Part shown: positions 30,645-41,600 of the stretch, piece by piece
How the letters are laid out: each line of letters begins with the position of its first letter
How positions within the stretch are numbered: position 1 is the first letter of the stretch
Assembly: GCF_000002075.1 (NCBI RefSeq)
Contig: NW_004797481.1
Coordinates: forward strand, 211,775-275,774
DNA length: 64,000 nucleotides
Direction of reading: 5' to 3'
Source: Aplysia californica
Lineage: Eukaryota; Mollusca; Gastropoda; Aplysiida; Aplysiidae
Notes under the pieces: generated by a model
Databases searched by the model: none
Seen by the model: the letters and a program-made list of their open reading frames with translations, nothing else
What the model was told of the DNA's origin: nothing
Program-made: the position numbers and the translations under genes

Positions 30645-31524
30645 AATGTTTAACGGCGCTCGCAACTGCATACAGTAATATTATGAGCGCGTGGGACACA
30701 TTAACCATTTTCAGTTGGTAGGAAATTTTGAACTTTGCCCGGGTGGCGACCGAAGCCTACTCTTCGATTTTTAGACTACAAAGGGATCTTTCACGTTCGC
30801 AACTTGCACACGGGACCTCCGAGACTTTTCGCCCTTGTCCGAGAAGACTAGGTGTTGATCTTTCCTACCAGAAGATTAGGGATGTGGCTGAAAGACAACA
30901 GTAAGAAGGAGCCAAGGAGTAGCAGTAGAACGGCTGCAGAAAGAGTCATGAGGAGCCTAGAGGAGGGGGCAAAGGAGGTGAGGGGGTGGGAGCAGAAAAC
31001 GGAGACGAAAGCAGACGACAGAACATTGCTGGAAAGCAGGAAAGGGGGCGAAAGGAGACAGTTTTAGAGAAGAAAATGTTTCCGTTACTACCCAGATTCG
31101 AACCTGGGACCTTTAACTTTAATAGATAGCATTTGTATATCGCAAATTCCCGCTCAACAGCAAGCTCTATGCGCTTCACAATCTATACTATTACCCCAGC
31201 AGACCTGAGAGCATTCTGAAACAAACTCAACTTCCAGGGAAGCATACAGTGCAAGCAGCCATTTATTATAGGTGCCAAAACACTAACTAAAACGTACTGA
31301 CACGATCTTTCGCTGTCTATGGCCGGGTACCCATTTCCACTTGGGTGAAGTGAGAAAAAATCGTGTAAAGTGCCTTTCCCAAGGACACAACGTCGGGCCC
31401 GCGGCTCGAACCCCCGACCCCGCAACCTCACGATTACGAGACCGGTAGCCAATAACCACTAGGCCACTGACGCCACCATTGAATGAGAGGCGAACACCTT
31501 AACCTCTTGGCCACGAGAGCCCCC
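30645..31524 (-). mobile_element. Long tRNA-headed SINE (family 2), - strand copy, split by another SINE
   Basis: Matches the element at 8493-9024 in reverse. The tail complement 'ggcgctcgcaactgcata' is at 30653-30672, body words are shared at 30890-31070, box B is at about 31090-31105, and the box A complement 'cttaacctcttggccac' is at 31498-31514. The head is cut between box B and box A by the family-1 SINE at 31119-31475. Confidence 0.85.
31119..31475 (-). mobile_element. tRNA-derived SINE (family 1, long-tail form) inserted in the family-2 SINE
   Basis: The - strand head is 'ggcctagtggttattggc', followed by 'gtaatcgtgaggttgcgggg', the core 'tgtccttgggaaaggcac', then 'aaatgggtacccggccatag' and a tail ending 'atgctatctatt'. 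The same head, core and tail occur on the + strand at 41516-41865. An imperfect 8-9 bp duplication ('acctttaa' / 'accattgaa') borders it. Confidence 0.85.
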
Positions 31525-31525
31525 G

Positions 31526-32125
31526 TCTGTAATTACTTAATGATGGCTAGACTGACAAAAGGCAAAAAATACTGAATAAATAAAATGTTAGTGTGTAATT
31601 TTTGGGGGTATTTGAGACGAAACCAAAACGCCTAACTGACATGCATTTTAAACCCGAATAATTACTAATGAGACCTGTGTACTCAACATTTTTCTTTGCA
31701 AACACCAATTCAATATGTCGAAGATATATATAATAAAAAATCAAATTGCTCTCGTTTGGTCCGCATTTCTTCATGAATTTTGCTGATTTCTCACTAAACT
31801 GTCCCCAAATTCTGGACACGTTTTACTATACTGTTCATTGTTCGTTGATGGGTGGACATTATTGGCATTATTGAGGAACAATTGACACAATTTATTGTAT
31901 ATCCATCTGTATGATATATCTCACAATTCTTAGTTGAAAATGGAGAATGTTGAAAGTTTATTTGGAAACAAATTCATTCAAAATGATAAAGAAACAATGA
32001 ACTATGGTCATCTTAAGAACGGCTATACTGACAGGCTAGATCGTAAAAAAAATATACACTTGAACTTAATGATGGCCAGACTGACAAAAAGCAACACAAA
32101 AAAACAACTGATTTTAAAATTTAAA
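31526..32125. other. Intergenic
   Basis: Apart from the GGCTAGACTGACA words, nothing is recognised. Confidence 0.4.
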
Positions 32126-32344
32126 AACCGTTAGTTTGTTATTGTGTAGACCTATGCCAAGTCAAGATCGAAATGAACATTCAAGCTTGGCTTTGCGCCC
32201 ACAGCTTGTGACCTTTGATACGACGAGGGCCAAAACAGGTTTCAGTCAACATCAAGGATCTCCTTGGTCAACATGCAGGGCCTCATGTACAAAGCCAGGA
32301 CATTTAAGCGTACGTGTGGATTCCTTGGCTGGCGGCCACTTCGT

Positions 32345-32425
32345 TGGAAAAAAAAAAGATTAAGACAGCGACAAGGATTCGAACTCCTCTCGACTCAGCA
32401 ATTGGCTTTGATCACTTGTAGTGAA
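32345..32425 (-). repeat. tRNA-like fragment (tentative)
   Basis: The - strand reads 'gaggagttcgaatccttgtc', a box B-like T arm. The 5' half does not fold as a tRNA. It is probably a decayed SINE head. Confidence 0.3.
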
Positions 32426-32529
32426 GTTGGGTGCATGTATACAGACTTAGGCCTTTAATTCTACTTTTTTTTGTACAAGTTTATGGGTACGGGACAAGCA
32501 CCTGTTGATATTGAATGATTATATAATTA

Positions 32530-32690
32530 TAAGCAGCAAAAGTAGCGACAGTACTGGTAGTAGTTACTGTGCTGTACGTAGTTGTGGTAGTACTGAGCGG
32601 TATAGTAGCAGCAGCAGTCAGCAGAAGGAGAAGAAGAAGAAGAACAACAAGAGGTAGAAGAACAAGAAGAAGTAGCAGCAGTAGTATTTC
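32530..32690. repeat. Imperfect trinucleotide-rich block (AGC/AGT/AAG)
   Basis: Interspersed AGCAGC, AGTAGT and AAGAAG words over 160 bp. The apparent long frames on both strands (Leu/Val-rich on one, Arg/Ser-rich on the other) are products of the repeat. Confidence 0.75.
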
Positions 32691-33572
32691 TTTTTTGTTG
32701 GTGGGTTTTTTGTCATTGTTGGGGGGGTTTTCCCTGGGTTTCTTTTTTAGGGAGTGGGATAGCAACGTCGCAGAGCTTGAAAAGCGGACCGATTCTGAAC
32801 AAAAGTGTACAGGGGAAAAGCAGCAAAAGACTAGTGGAACTTTACCTGCACACTTATTATAATTATTTTTCTTAATTTGTCTCCCGATGCAGCCATAATA
32901 AAAAGCTGTAAACATGAAAAGACTGACTGCATGGATACAATAAAGACAACAGGATGAATTATAACCTCTTGAATTTGGACACAGTAGGTGTCTCATACAT
33001 GAATAACATTTTGAAAAAAACGTTTATTATGTGCACGTAGGCCTAATGTCTTTGTACTTACAAAGTAGCCCGAGCTGATTCTAGCGCAGAGGCAGATCAA
33101 ATAAAATCATCAACGAGAGTCAGATCAAATAAAATCACACTCAAGAGACAGATCAAATAAAATAATCACTCGTTAGCCTTTCATTTCATTAGCACAAGCT
33201 TATTTCTCGTATTTTCGGGCCGAAGCACTTCCGAAACGTGAGTTCTTTTGGAAATCCCAGCTTTTCATAAAAAGTTATAATTAATTTCATAGAGCATTGA
33301 AAAATCAGTCACCGATCGTCATAAAAAGCATCTTCTCAGAGATCAAAGACGAAACCTTTGTGCTACGAAGCCTGTTTTTAATTTAGCTTTTTTTGCTTGA
33401 AGTTATGAAAAATGTGGTGTACTCACAGAATTCTACACACATCCATACACCTTTTTGAGCCTTTATAAGCACATGTAGTCCTACTTTAATTATGTTTTTG
33501 TTTTTGAAAGCATTTTCAATTCCTTTCACTTTCACTTCCCACGCGCGGCACATATAATTATGATTATAATTT
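32691..33572. other. No recognisable gene
   Basis: At 33085-33170 'cagatcaaataaaat' recurs three times, a short local tandem-like repeat. Otherwise nothing is seen. Confidence 0.45.
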
Positions 33573-34575
33573 AAGATTCCAAATCTGACGAATGTATTAT
33601 TAAATAGCGTATAATGCTGAGTTAGCCAATGCATTGCAATGCGCACTATTATCAATTGATCGAATTGTAACAAGACTTCAATTTGATCCGTAACAAGAGG
33701 CCACTTATTTTTTATACGTGTTCATGAATGTGTGTTTGTTTACTGTGTGCGGGGATTAAAAATTAAAGATTAAAGATTCCAGATCTGACGAATGTATTTA
33801 TAAAATAGCGTAATAGTGCTGGGTTAGCCGATGCCTTGCGATACTTGCTTTTATCAATTAATTGATTTGTAACAGGACTTCGATTTGATCCGTAACAAGA
33901 CAACACTTATTTTTTCTTATACGTGTTTAAAAATGTGTGTTTGTTTACTGTGTGCGGGCATTAAAGATTCCAGGTCTGACGAATGTATTTATTAAATAGC
34001 ATATAGGCCTATAGGGCAGGGGTGTCCAACGCATTGCGATACGCACTTTTATCAATTGATCGAATTGTAACAAGACTTCAATTTGATCCGTAACAAGAGG
34101 CCACTTATTTTTTATACGTGTTCATGAATGTGTGTTTGTTTACTGTGTGCGGGGATTAAAAATTAAAGATTAAAGATTCCAGATCTGACGAATGTATTTA
34201 TAAAATAGCGTAATAGTGCTGGGTTAGCCAATCAAGGCCAATGCCTTGCGATACGCGCTTTTATCAATTAATTGAATTGTAACAGGACTTCGATTTGATC
34301 CGTAACAAGACAAAACTTATTTTTTCTTATACGTGTTCAAAAATGTGTGTTTGTTTACTGTGTGCGGGCATTAAAGATTCCAGGTCTGACGAATGTATTT
34401 ATTAAATAGCATATAGGCCTATAGGGCAGGGGTGTCCAACGCATTGCGATACGCACTTTTATCAATTAATCGAATTGAAACAGGACTTCAATTTGATCCG
34501 TAACAACAGACCACTTATTTTTTCTTGTTCGTGTTCCAAAATATGTGTTTGTTTACTGTGTGCGGGGATTACAGG
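33573..34575 (+). repeat. Five-unit satellite array (~200 bp) with two-unit higher order
   Basis: Units begin 'aagattcc' at 33573, 33773, 33963, 34173 and 34373, with lengths 200, 190, 210, 200 and about 200. Each holds 'tctgacgaatgtatt', 'tgatccgtaaca' and 'tgtgtttgtttactgtgtgc'. Units 2 and 4 share 'gtaatagtgctgggttagcc'. Units 3 and 5 share 'catataggcctatagggc'. The repeat therefore grew as a ~400-bp dimer. Non-coding. Confidence 0.92.
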
Positions 34576-35300
34576 GGGACAAGCCCATCCCCTCGACATG
34601 TGATCCAGAGTATGGGGATACATTTTTCTCAAAATGCACACAGCTCTGAAATCCTTGACCAGTGATCACTCGCCATGGAACTCTTTCTGTTGTGACTGTA
34701 GACACAAGTTTCTTCATTATCACATCTGAATGAGCCTCTCATTCATGCATTAGAAATCACACTCCCAACACACAGAAAATGACTTTGAACATATATTCAG
34801 GAAACATATGCCAGTTCCACTCTTGACTTGTTTACTTTGTTTTGCATTATTGGCTTTTATGTGTAAAACAATATTTAGAGGCCTTTTCTGCATTTTTGTG
34901 TTTTTGGCAGCATGTACAATAGGCCTATGTATTTTATGTGCAACCGACACATTCTCCAATCGTAGATCTAGTACTAATCAAGACTATATCTAGATACTTT
35001 TCCAACAGAGTTAATGTTCATAATTAGTGTTATTATCAAGTGTATTGTGATTGTGAAGATCTTTAGTAGATCTAGATCTAGTAGTAGATCTAGAGATCTA
35101 GATCTATCTAGATCTAGATCCCATCCCATCCCATCATTAAAAAAACAACAACAAACCAACAATACAGATACAAAAACATTGTAACATTGCCAATTATGAC
35201 ATATTGTTGGCAGTAAAAATGTACTAGACTATTTCACTATATTTCCTCTTCGAAGAAAGTTTTAAAATACTGATGTAACTTAATGTAAGGTGTCTTCCAA
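34576..35300. other. Intergenic with AGATCT patch
   Basis: 35040-35120 is a dense run of 'tagatctagatct' words, followed by 'cccatcccatcccatc'. Nothing else is recognised. Confidence 0.5.
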
Positions 35301-35319
35301 GCCCTACCACTAGCATCAG

Positions 35320-35549
35320 CGTGCATAGCAACGCGAAGCCTCGCTGTGCGGCGCAGCCAAAGGTGCCCTCAACTGGCCGCCATGTTTTAGTTTCAATTCC
35401 TCACAGCGAATCGGCGATCGCGAAGAGGGAGTTCCGCTTCTATAAGTGTAGAATTCTGTGGGTGTACTTTAGATATTCTTCACGGCTGAAGAGCTCTAAA
35501 GATTCTAAAATATGGACGCCGCAACCAGCTCGGCGCTGAGACGTCAGTG
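35320..35549 (+). promoter_or_regulatory. Candidate BOD1L1 promoter and non-coding leader exon
   Basis: GC-richer than its surroundings. It holds 'catagcaac' (half of an RFX X-box, 35325) and 'gccgccatgtttt' (complement of a YY1-type AANATGGCGGC site, 35376-35388). A splice donor 'cagtg|gtatgt' lies at 35550. Spliced to the acceptor at 38428, a short upstream frame from the ATG at 35512 would stop within the next exon, so this would be leader only. The next acceptor downstream is that of BOD1L1 exon 1, which makes this the best visible promoter; transcription is unproven. Confidence 0.45.
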
Positions 35550-36525
35550 GTATGTTGAATGAAAAACAACAAAATAATAATAATTTTTACACATTAAAAA
35601 AAAAAAACTAGTCAAGTCACATAATGTGTGAAATTGATCTGAACGTTTAAATGTTTCGTGTTGATTTGAAGTAAAATGAAACATGTCTAACTAAGGCAAG
35701 GACTGGATGAGACAATGATTCAGACTCAGAGTCAGAGGAGAGTAAAGAGTTCCGGCGAGAGAGTTGAATTAAGAGCAAAGCCAGCGTCTCGTAATCGTAG
35801 ATTCTAGATCTAGTTGGCAGTAGCAGTGGTGGATCTTGACTTACACTGACCTGGACTGGACTGCTCTGACAGTCATTGCAGTGGTTGACAAGTGACTTGA
35901 AGAGCTGTTAGTACTCACTGCATCATTGCAACCTGGCAAGACTGTCCCGACTGTCCGCGAGTCACAATACACCGGAAGTTCCCCCCCGGTAGCGAGCGGG
36001 AGGTAAAGCAAAGCACAAGCCTGGTCGCACCTCTGGCGCAAGCCGTCCGCTGCTCGCAAGCCTTCGATTAATCGAGCAGGCTCCAGCTTTACTCTGAAAT
36101 GTTTAACTGCAGAACAGTGCAGTCAAGTGTAGATCTAGATCTGGATCTAGATCTAGATCTGGTAAGTGTAGTGACAGTAGTGTAGCAGTGCCTTGGTCAG
36201 CTTTCCTTGACTAGGAGACTGCAGTACTTGTCCAGTACCTACCTGGGTTAGTGGTTACCCCCAACCTCAGCCTCACTCAAGACAATGCTCTTTGACTTTG
36301 AGTCTTTGTCTTTGACGTCTTTGTACTTTTTTTGTGCCAACTCAGTGTGCAGTGTATAGTAAAAAAAAAAGCGAAATCGGAAATGCATCATTATCTTTGC
36401 CTGTTATACTTCATCACTGATCATCGGTCAGTATGATCAGTCACCTAGTTTTTGCATTTTCTTATCAATCTTCGTCATAAATGTGTTAAGATAAAACATA
36501 AGGTGGCTCTGGCAAATTTTACCAG
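35550..36525. other. Probable first intron of BOD1L1, proximal part
   Basis: Contains an AGATCT patch at 36129-36162. Several moderately GC-rich stretches are present but no element boundaries or exons are evident. Confidence 0.4.
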
Positions 36526-36527
36526 TC

Positions 36528-38212
36528 ATTTCGTCACACGGTCATTTTGTCACACCGGTGCAGTCAAGTCGTCACAGTCATCTCGTCACACCCCAAACCC
36601 ACAAAGTTGAATAGAGACCGTCATTTCGTAGCACACTTGCAAACACCAAATGTGCATTGTCATTGCAATCACTAATCACGATTTTTCGGGGAGGGTTGGG
36701 GCTGTGTGTGAAGGACGGGGGGGGCTGTTTGAGTCTATCCGATCAGCTACACCGTTCATGAATTGACAATATTGAAATTTATCCAGTCAGATCAACCAAG
36801 TTTTTAGGTATTATTGTTGATGAATGTAGCAATGCCAATCGGGCCTTCCCGCGCGGCGAAAATTTGATCCCCGTTAGCGGGCGATTTTGCTGACCCGCCG
36901 AAGCGTAGATGACTAACTTTGTCAACCTCGGTCTGCTCTATTTCCGAACCAATCCGAATGAAATTCGGCAACCAATCAGAAAATAGGGCAAACTAATGAT
37001 ATGTGGACGTTGAAGTTCGTACACATAAATTAACCTATAGATACTTTTGGTGTCAGAAACACTTTCGTATCGGGTACACCGAAAACTATAAGGAGTTTGA
37101 ATTTCAACGCCGAGATAGTAATAGACCTCTATCTATCCTCTATAGTGTGCTCAAATTTGAACGTTCTGTGTCAAGTAGTTGTTAGACCCGATCGTAAATC
37201 TACGACTAACCCCCTATCCAAAGCGGCTTCGCACGGAGACCGGCCATTTTCCCCTCACTCTCGCGGCAAATGTATGTGACCTACAAATCCCCGCATGACT
37301 ATTCCGGGCCCGTTCATTGGTCACTTGAAATGGGGCAATGGCGGGCGCGCGCATCCGGTTGTTTTTCTCTCTATTCCCCTGTAACATCGCAATGGGGGTA
37401 TTCCGAGGCAAGGTTATCTCGTCTCGGGGTGTTCGCGTCTCAACGAGGAAAAAGAATTTTTAATTGTACGGCATGCTAGATTGAATTAACTTAAATCTTT
37501 TACGGTTGGCAAGGTCTAAAGTCATCATAAAAAGCTTTGCAATTATTTAGTCACGCTGCCGACATATATTCTTCAAGATCCCATGTTGTGATACGATGCT
37601 ATAAATAAAACGGACTCATCCCGACACCTCTTTTTCGCAAAATCATAATATATACACCGAAATTTTAATTATAACAAATTTTAAACTACGAAATGGGTAG
37701 TAAATCTGACTGCAGAAATGATTTCTACACCCGAAAACACATCGGGTAGCCAAGTTTCTCTCTAACACTCCGATTAGTTACCGAGATATCGTCGATTTTC
37801 TTACAGAATCTGCTACTTCGTGGTCCACTTTTTAGGAGTATTTTCCTATATATGGGTCATCCATATTTTGCCGACCTTTACAACCCCATAACTTTTTTAT
37901 TTATGAACCGATTCTTAAAATTCAAGAAGCATAATTCTTAGAATTGAAAATTCTTTCTTAGGTACCAAATAAAAAAGGGCTAAAGTGAAAATTTAAATTT
38001 TCGTTGGCATTGCTAATGAATGAAATGTGTGATTGGCAAGATCATGATTTAGTTCTGTAAAAAATAAATTAGCTATATTTATGATACAAAGATATGACTG
38101 TTTTAAACCTCTATAGCAGAACAATTTTGGAGAGATAATATATACATATAAGCGAAGTCATTTCGTCACACATAATTGTTATGTGACGAGATGACCGTGT
38201 GACGAAATTATG
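36528..38212. mobile_element. TIR element with ATTTCGTCACACGGTCAT ends
   Basis: The left end 'atttcgtcacacggtcattt' (36531) is mirrored at the right end around 38186-38212 ('gtgacgagatgaccgtgtga', then cgaaat), about 27 bp with two mismatches. More copies of TC(A)TTTCGTCACA lie just inside both ends. Part of the left half (36740-36812) matches 9640-9715. The interior is interrupted by the element at 36827-38015. No transposase. Confidence 0.75.
36827..38015. mobile_element. 1189-bp TIR element nested in the TTTCGTCACA element
   Basis: The 12-bp ends 'tagcaatgccaa' (36827-36838) and 'ttggcattgcta' (38004-38015) are perfect complements. 'atgaatg' is duplicated at 36820-36826 and 38016-38022. 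The flanks joined without it match the continuous sequence at 9713-9750 ('tgtgattg(a/g)caagatcat'). Length, TIR and a 7-8 bp duplication would suit a hAT-type non-autonomous element, but the ends are not diagnostic. The interior is GC-richer on the left (36840-37480) and AT-rich on the right, without a transposase. Confidence 0.82.
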
Positions 38213-38489
38213 GGTTACCGCTCTGGCTATTAATGAGGGTTTCAATTTATGATATTTTTTTATAATAACGAAAAAGACTATTTTTGTTTTTATCATTGAA
38301 GATTTTGATTTTCAAGTTCCCGCATTGGTATTCTGACAAGAAATAAAGACAAAGATTTACTTACTTATTGTGGCAAATAAATCCAATTTTCAACACACTA
38401 CTCATAAAATTATGTTTCTTGTCTACAGGTGTGTTTTATGATAAACTTAACATCAGGAGAGGAATCTTCGGTTTAGCTCTCACTGAAAC

Positions 38490-38645
38490 ATGGAACCTGA
38501 AATCCGCCACCCACGCCCTGAAGCTGGAAATGCTGAAGATCCAGCCAAGGACAATCAGGCTATTGATGCTGTAATCAGCAAAGTCAAATCTCAGGGAATG
38601 TTTGATCAGTTCAGAAAGGAGTGTCTTGCTGATGTTGACACGAAG
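38490..38645 (+). CDS. BOD1L1: BOD1L1 exon 1 (coding)
   Basis: The acceptor is at 38428 ('ttgtctacag'), so 61 nt of leader precede the ATG. Encodes 52 aa, ending in the diagnostic BOD1 signature 'GMFDQFRKECLADVDTK'. Donor 'gtactt', phase 0. Confidence 0.94.
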
Positions 38646-41600
38646 GTACTTGATTATATTATTATAATTTTTCCTTTAACACTTTGCCACCTCATCTCGC
38701 CAATTGGCGATGTTTACCACTCAGTCTCTTTGGATTTTCTAAAAAATGATGGCAAAGTGTTAATAATAAATGACATATAGTGTGGTAAACAGCATTCTCA
38801 CTGTACTGAGGGATTTGCCTAATTTCATACTGGATAAAAAAATAAATATCATTGTCATGGTACACGGCGCGCCGGCAGTGGAATTTTATTAGTAGCGGGG
38901 GGTTCCCCGCCGGGCGCCTTATCACGTCAGGGTCACGGGGGTCAGCTCCCTGTCGCCGCTCTGTCTGGGCCGACTTAATTTTTGGTACTTTTCAACGTAC
39001 AATTTAAGGTGTATCCTTGTATTTATGGTAATTCTCATTTAGTGCACCCAAAGCATGCATTTCTGCTCTTGAGACTCAAAAACGAACGGACGTTGTAACT
39101 TGTCTGGTTATTTCGTTAGACGCGCTGGAGTCGGCAATGCTAAATTGTAATTTTTTTGGGACAAGCGTGAATGAAAAAAAAATCTATATTAAAAAAAGGC
39201 CTCCTCAAAATCTGACGAACTTTTGGAACGTGAACGACAAAGCATTGTTGCAGATACTCAGAAAAGATGGTATCTGCGCATATAATAGAAAGTTGTAATT
39301 TTGCAACTTTATCCATCCTGCACTCAATTCGCTATGAAGTAATTCCTCCAAATACAACTTTATGTGTCTAATATAATCGTGAATATTCGCATATTTTCTT
39401 GAAAGTTTATAAAAGTTACCATGAAGTTTCTCTATGAAAAGTACAAATCGATTTTAATTCTAGAATACATCTTCAATGTAGATCTAATACACGAACAGTA
39501 TCTGTTACACTCCAGAAATTCCTTACTTTTTAAAAAACGCTAAGTCTAGGTTTTGTAAGTTGACTGAATAATAGGGGTGACTTCTCATAATTGGGTTAAA
39601 TCGGGGACACGGAATCAGCACCAGACTTTTCCAGCTTTATTTTTCGCTTCTATGACCATTTGCAATAACTGACAATGTGACTGATATTTTTTTACATTTA
39701 TTTCCGTGCATATTTCCAACACAAAAACTAAGAATGAATGTGTTAGCTGTCATTATTTTTATTCCATACAAGAAGTTTATCTCTACCCATGCATCATGTA
39801 TTTACATGGTTTTATGTTTTTTTTTAATCGCTTAGATTCTATATTATATCTTTTTAGTTGTATGCAGGCTGCCACAGACACGGCATGATTCATGAACAAA
39901 CGCAGAGTAACGTTCTCTTGTTTAATAGTAAAATAAGAGCTAACGCTAATCGTCTTTAGTTTAAAAATGCAGATATGTGCACCTTTCTTCTCTTATAACT
40001 TGACTATTTCTACTCGCGCAGATTTAAGATTTCTCATGGTAAAAGACATGATATTCGTAGTCAGTATAACACAAATTTTGGATAGATCTGTCGTGCCTTT
40101 TTTAAATTAACAATCATTTATTCATAAGTTTGTAACTAAAATAGGACAAATTGGGTACTCTACAAACACTTGTCTAGAACAATAACTAAGTCAGAGAAAT
40201 TAACCATTCTAACGCAGAATAAATCTCAAGACATTGAGCTTTTAGTACATCCTCGTAATGGTTTGCTATGTGGGATGGAGAAGAAGTTATATTGTTTTAA
40301 ACATAGTCAAAAATGCGAACTTCCTAACCGACACCGGCAAAGTCTCTTCAGGGCTCATTAACCCCGTGACCCCGAGCCGGAGAGCTCCGGTGGGCTGCTG
40401 AGCCACGCTAACTAAAAATAACAGAATCGGGCGAAAAGTGACGCCGTGGGTAATACTTTCTTGTTTTGCACGGGGGTAGGACTTACGCCAGTTCATTGTA
40501 ACACCTCTTTTTGTAATTTTTGCAATAATGGTTGCTTTAAACACCAACAGTGAAATTACAGTATAGCATATTTTTCAGTGAGATAAGAAATGAAAAATTA
40601 TAAAATGTCTTCACCATGTAAAGAATGGTATAATGACAAAGGTGTATTTTAATGCGACTGAGCAACTTTGTATAGCTTTTTTGTCATACTTTCAGCTAAT
40701 TGATGTAGCAGGGAGTAAGCAGTACAAACGTGCACATTGCTTTCCACAGCTTCTAATTTTGGAATTGCAAAGTTTGTTGAAATTGACAAGTGAACGTGTA
40801 CATGTTTAGATAAACCATTGATTTTACCTAAATTTTTGCTTTTATGTTTTATTTTGTTTCTCCAGCCTGCCTATCACAACTTGATTCAACGTGTTGAGAA
40901 GTTTGTAGAGCATTTCTTACATGGCCAGAAATGGAGTTCCAGTGTCAACAAAAATCAGCTGAGAGAGACCCTGAGACGCCAGTTAAACAAGTAGGAAGAA
41001 TTTTATGTGTACTTGAATTACTTTTGGTCATCTGTGCAATACAATATGTCTTTTGTGCAATGTTTGCCTCACTGGCCATTGCGAAAGCCACATGTTCTCT
41101 TTACCCTTATAATTACTTCTATTTTACTTAGAAATATTTTTCTGTGCAGATGCATTGATCAATGTCAGACATTGATGGACAAACTGTTATTATTATTATC
41201 ATTGTTATTATTATTATTATTATTTTTATATTTATTGCAATATTGCTGTGATTGTAGTAATCTCTGTCTGCTTGTGATTACTGCCTGTATGTAAAAAGAC
41301 TAAGTTTTGTGGAATAGGCAAATAGAGTTTTTAGTTATATATTTTTTCTTTCATTGTTTATAATAGTTTCACACTGAATTCAATTTTTATAGACTTGTTT
41401 GCTCTTGAGTTAATCACGTTGATCGTATAATGGAAATAGATATGTTTTTAATTAGGTTGTTTTTTTATACTAAAAGCATATCTCAGCAGGTGGGTGGCTG
41501 TTGTTTTCTGTACAGTGGCGTCGGTGGCCTAGTGGTTAGGCTCTCGGACTCGCAACCGTAAGGTCGTGGGTTCGAATCCTGTCAAGGGCCCGACGTTGTG

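Larger units (their letters stand above)
30536..32100. repeat. Dispersed GGCTAGACTGACA repeats, one interrupted by a SINE
   Basis: 'ttaatga(c/t)ggctagac' words occur at 30533-30590, 31533-31560, 32007-32045 and 32062-32090. The pair at 32007-32090 keeps 'gacaggctag' and 'acttaatgatgg' about 20 bp apart. At 30590 and 31530 the same two words are separated by the family-2 SINE, so the first locus is the filled version. Confidence 0.65.

Noticed and set aside
32481-32996. 171-codon Leu/Val/Thr-rich frame
   Set aside because: Produced by the imperfect trinucleotide repeat at 32530-32690.
34016-34440. 'caggggtgtccaacgc' as a hAT terminal repeat
   Set aside because: It lies at the same place in two satellite units and aligns with a variant of the same segment in the others, so it is internal to the monomer.
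33573-34575. CRISPR-like tandem array
   Set aside because: Units are about 200 bp and similar along their whole length in a eukaryotic context; it is a satellite.
37003-37480. Short frames in the GC-richer left half of the nested TIR element
   Set aside because: Overlapping frames in several phases, no domain, and bounded by transposon ends; not a gene.
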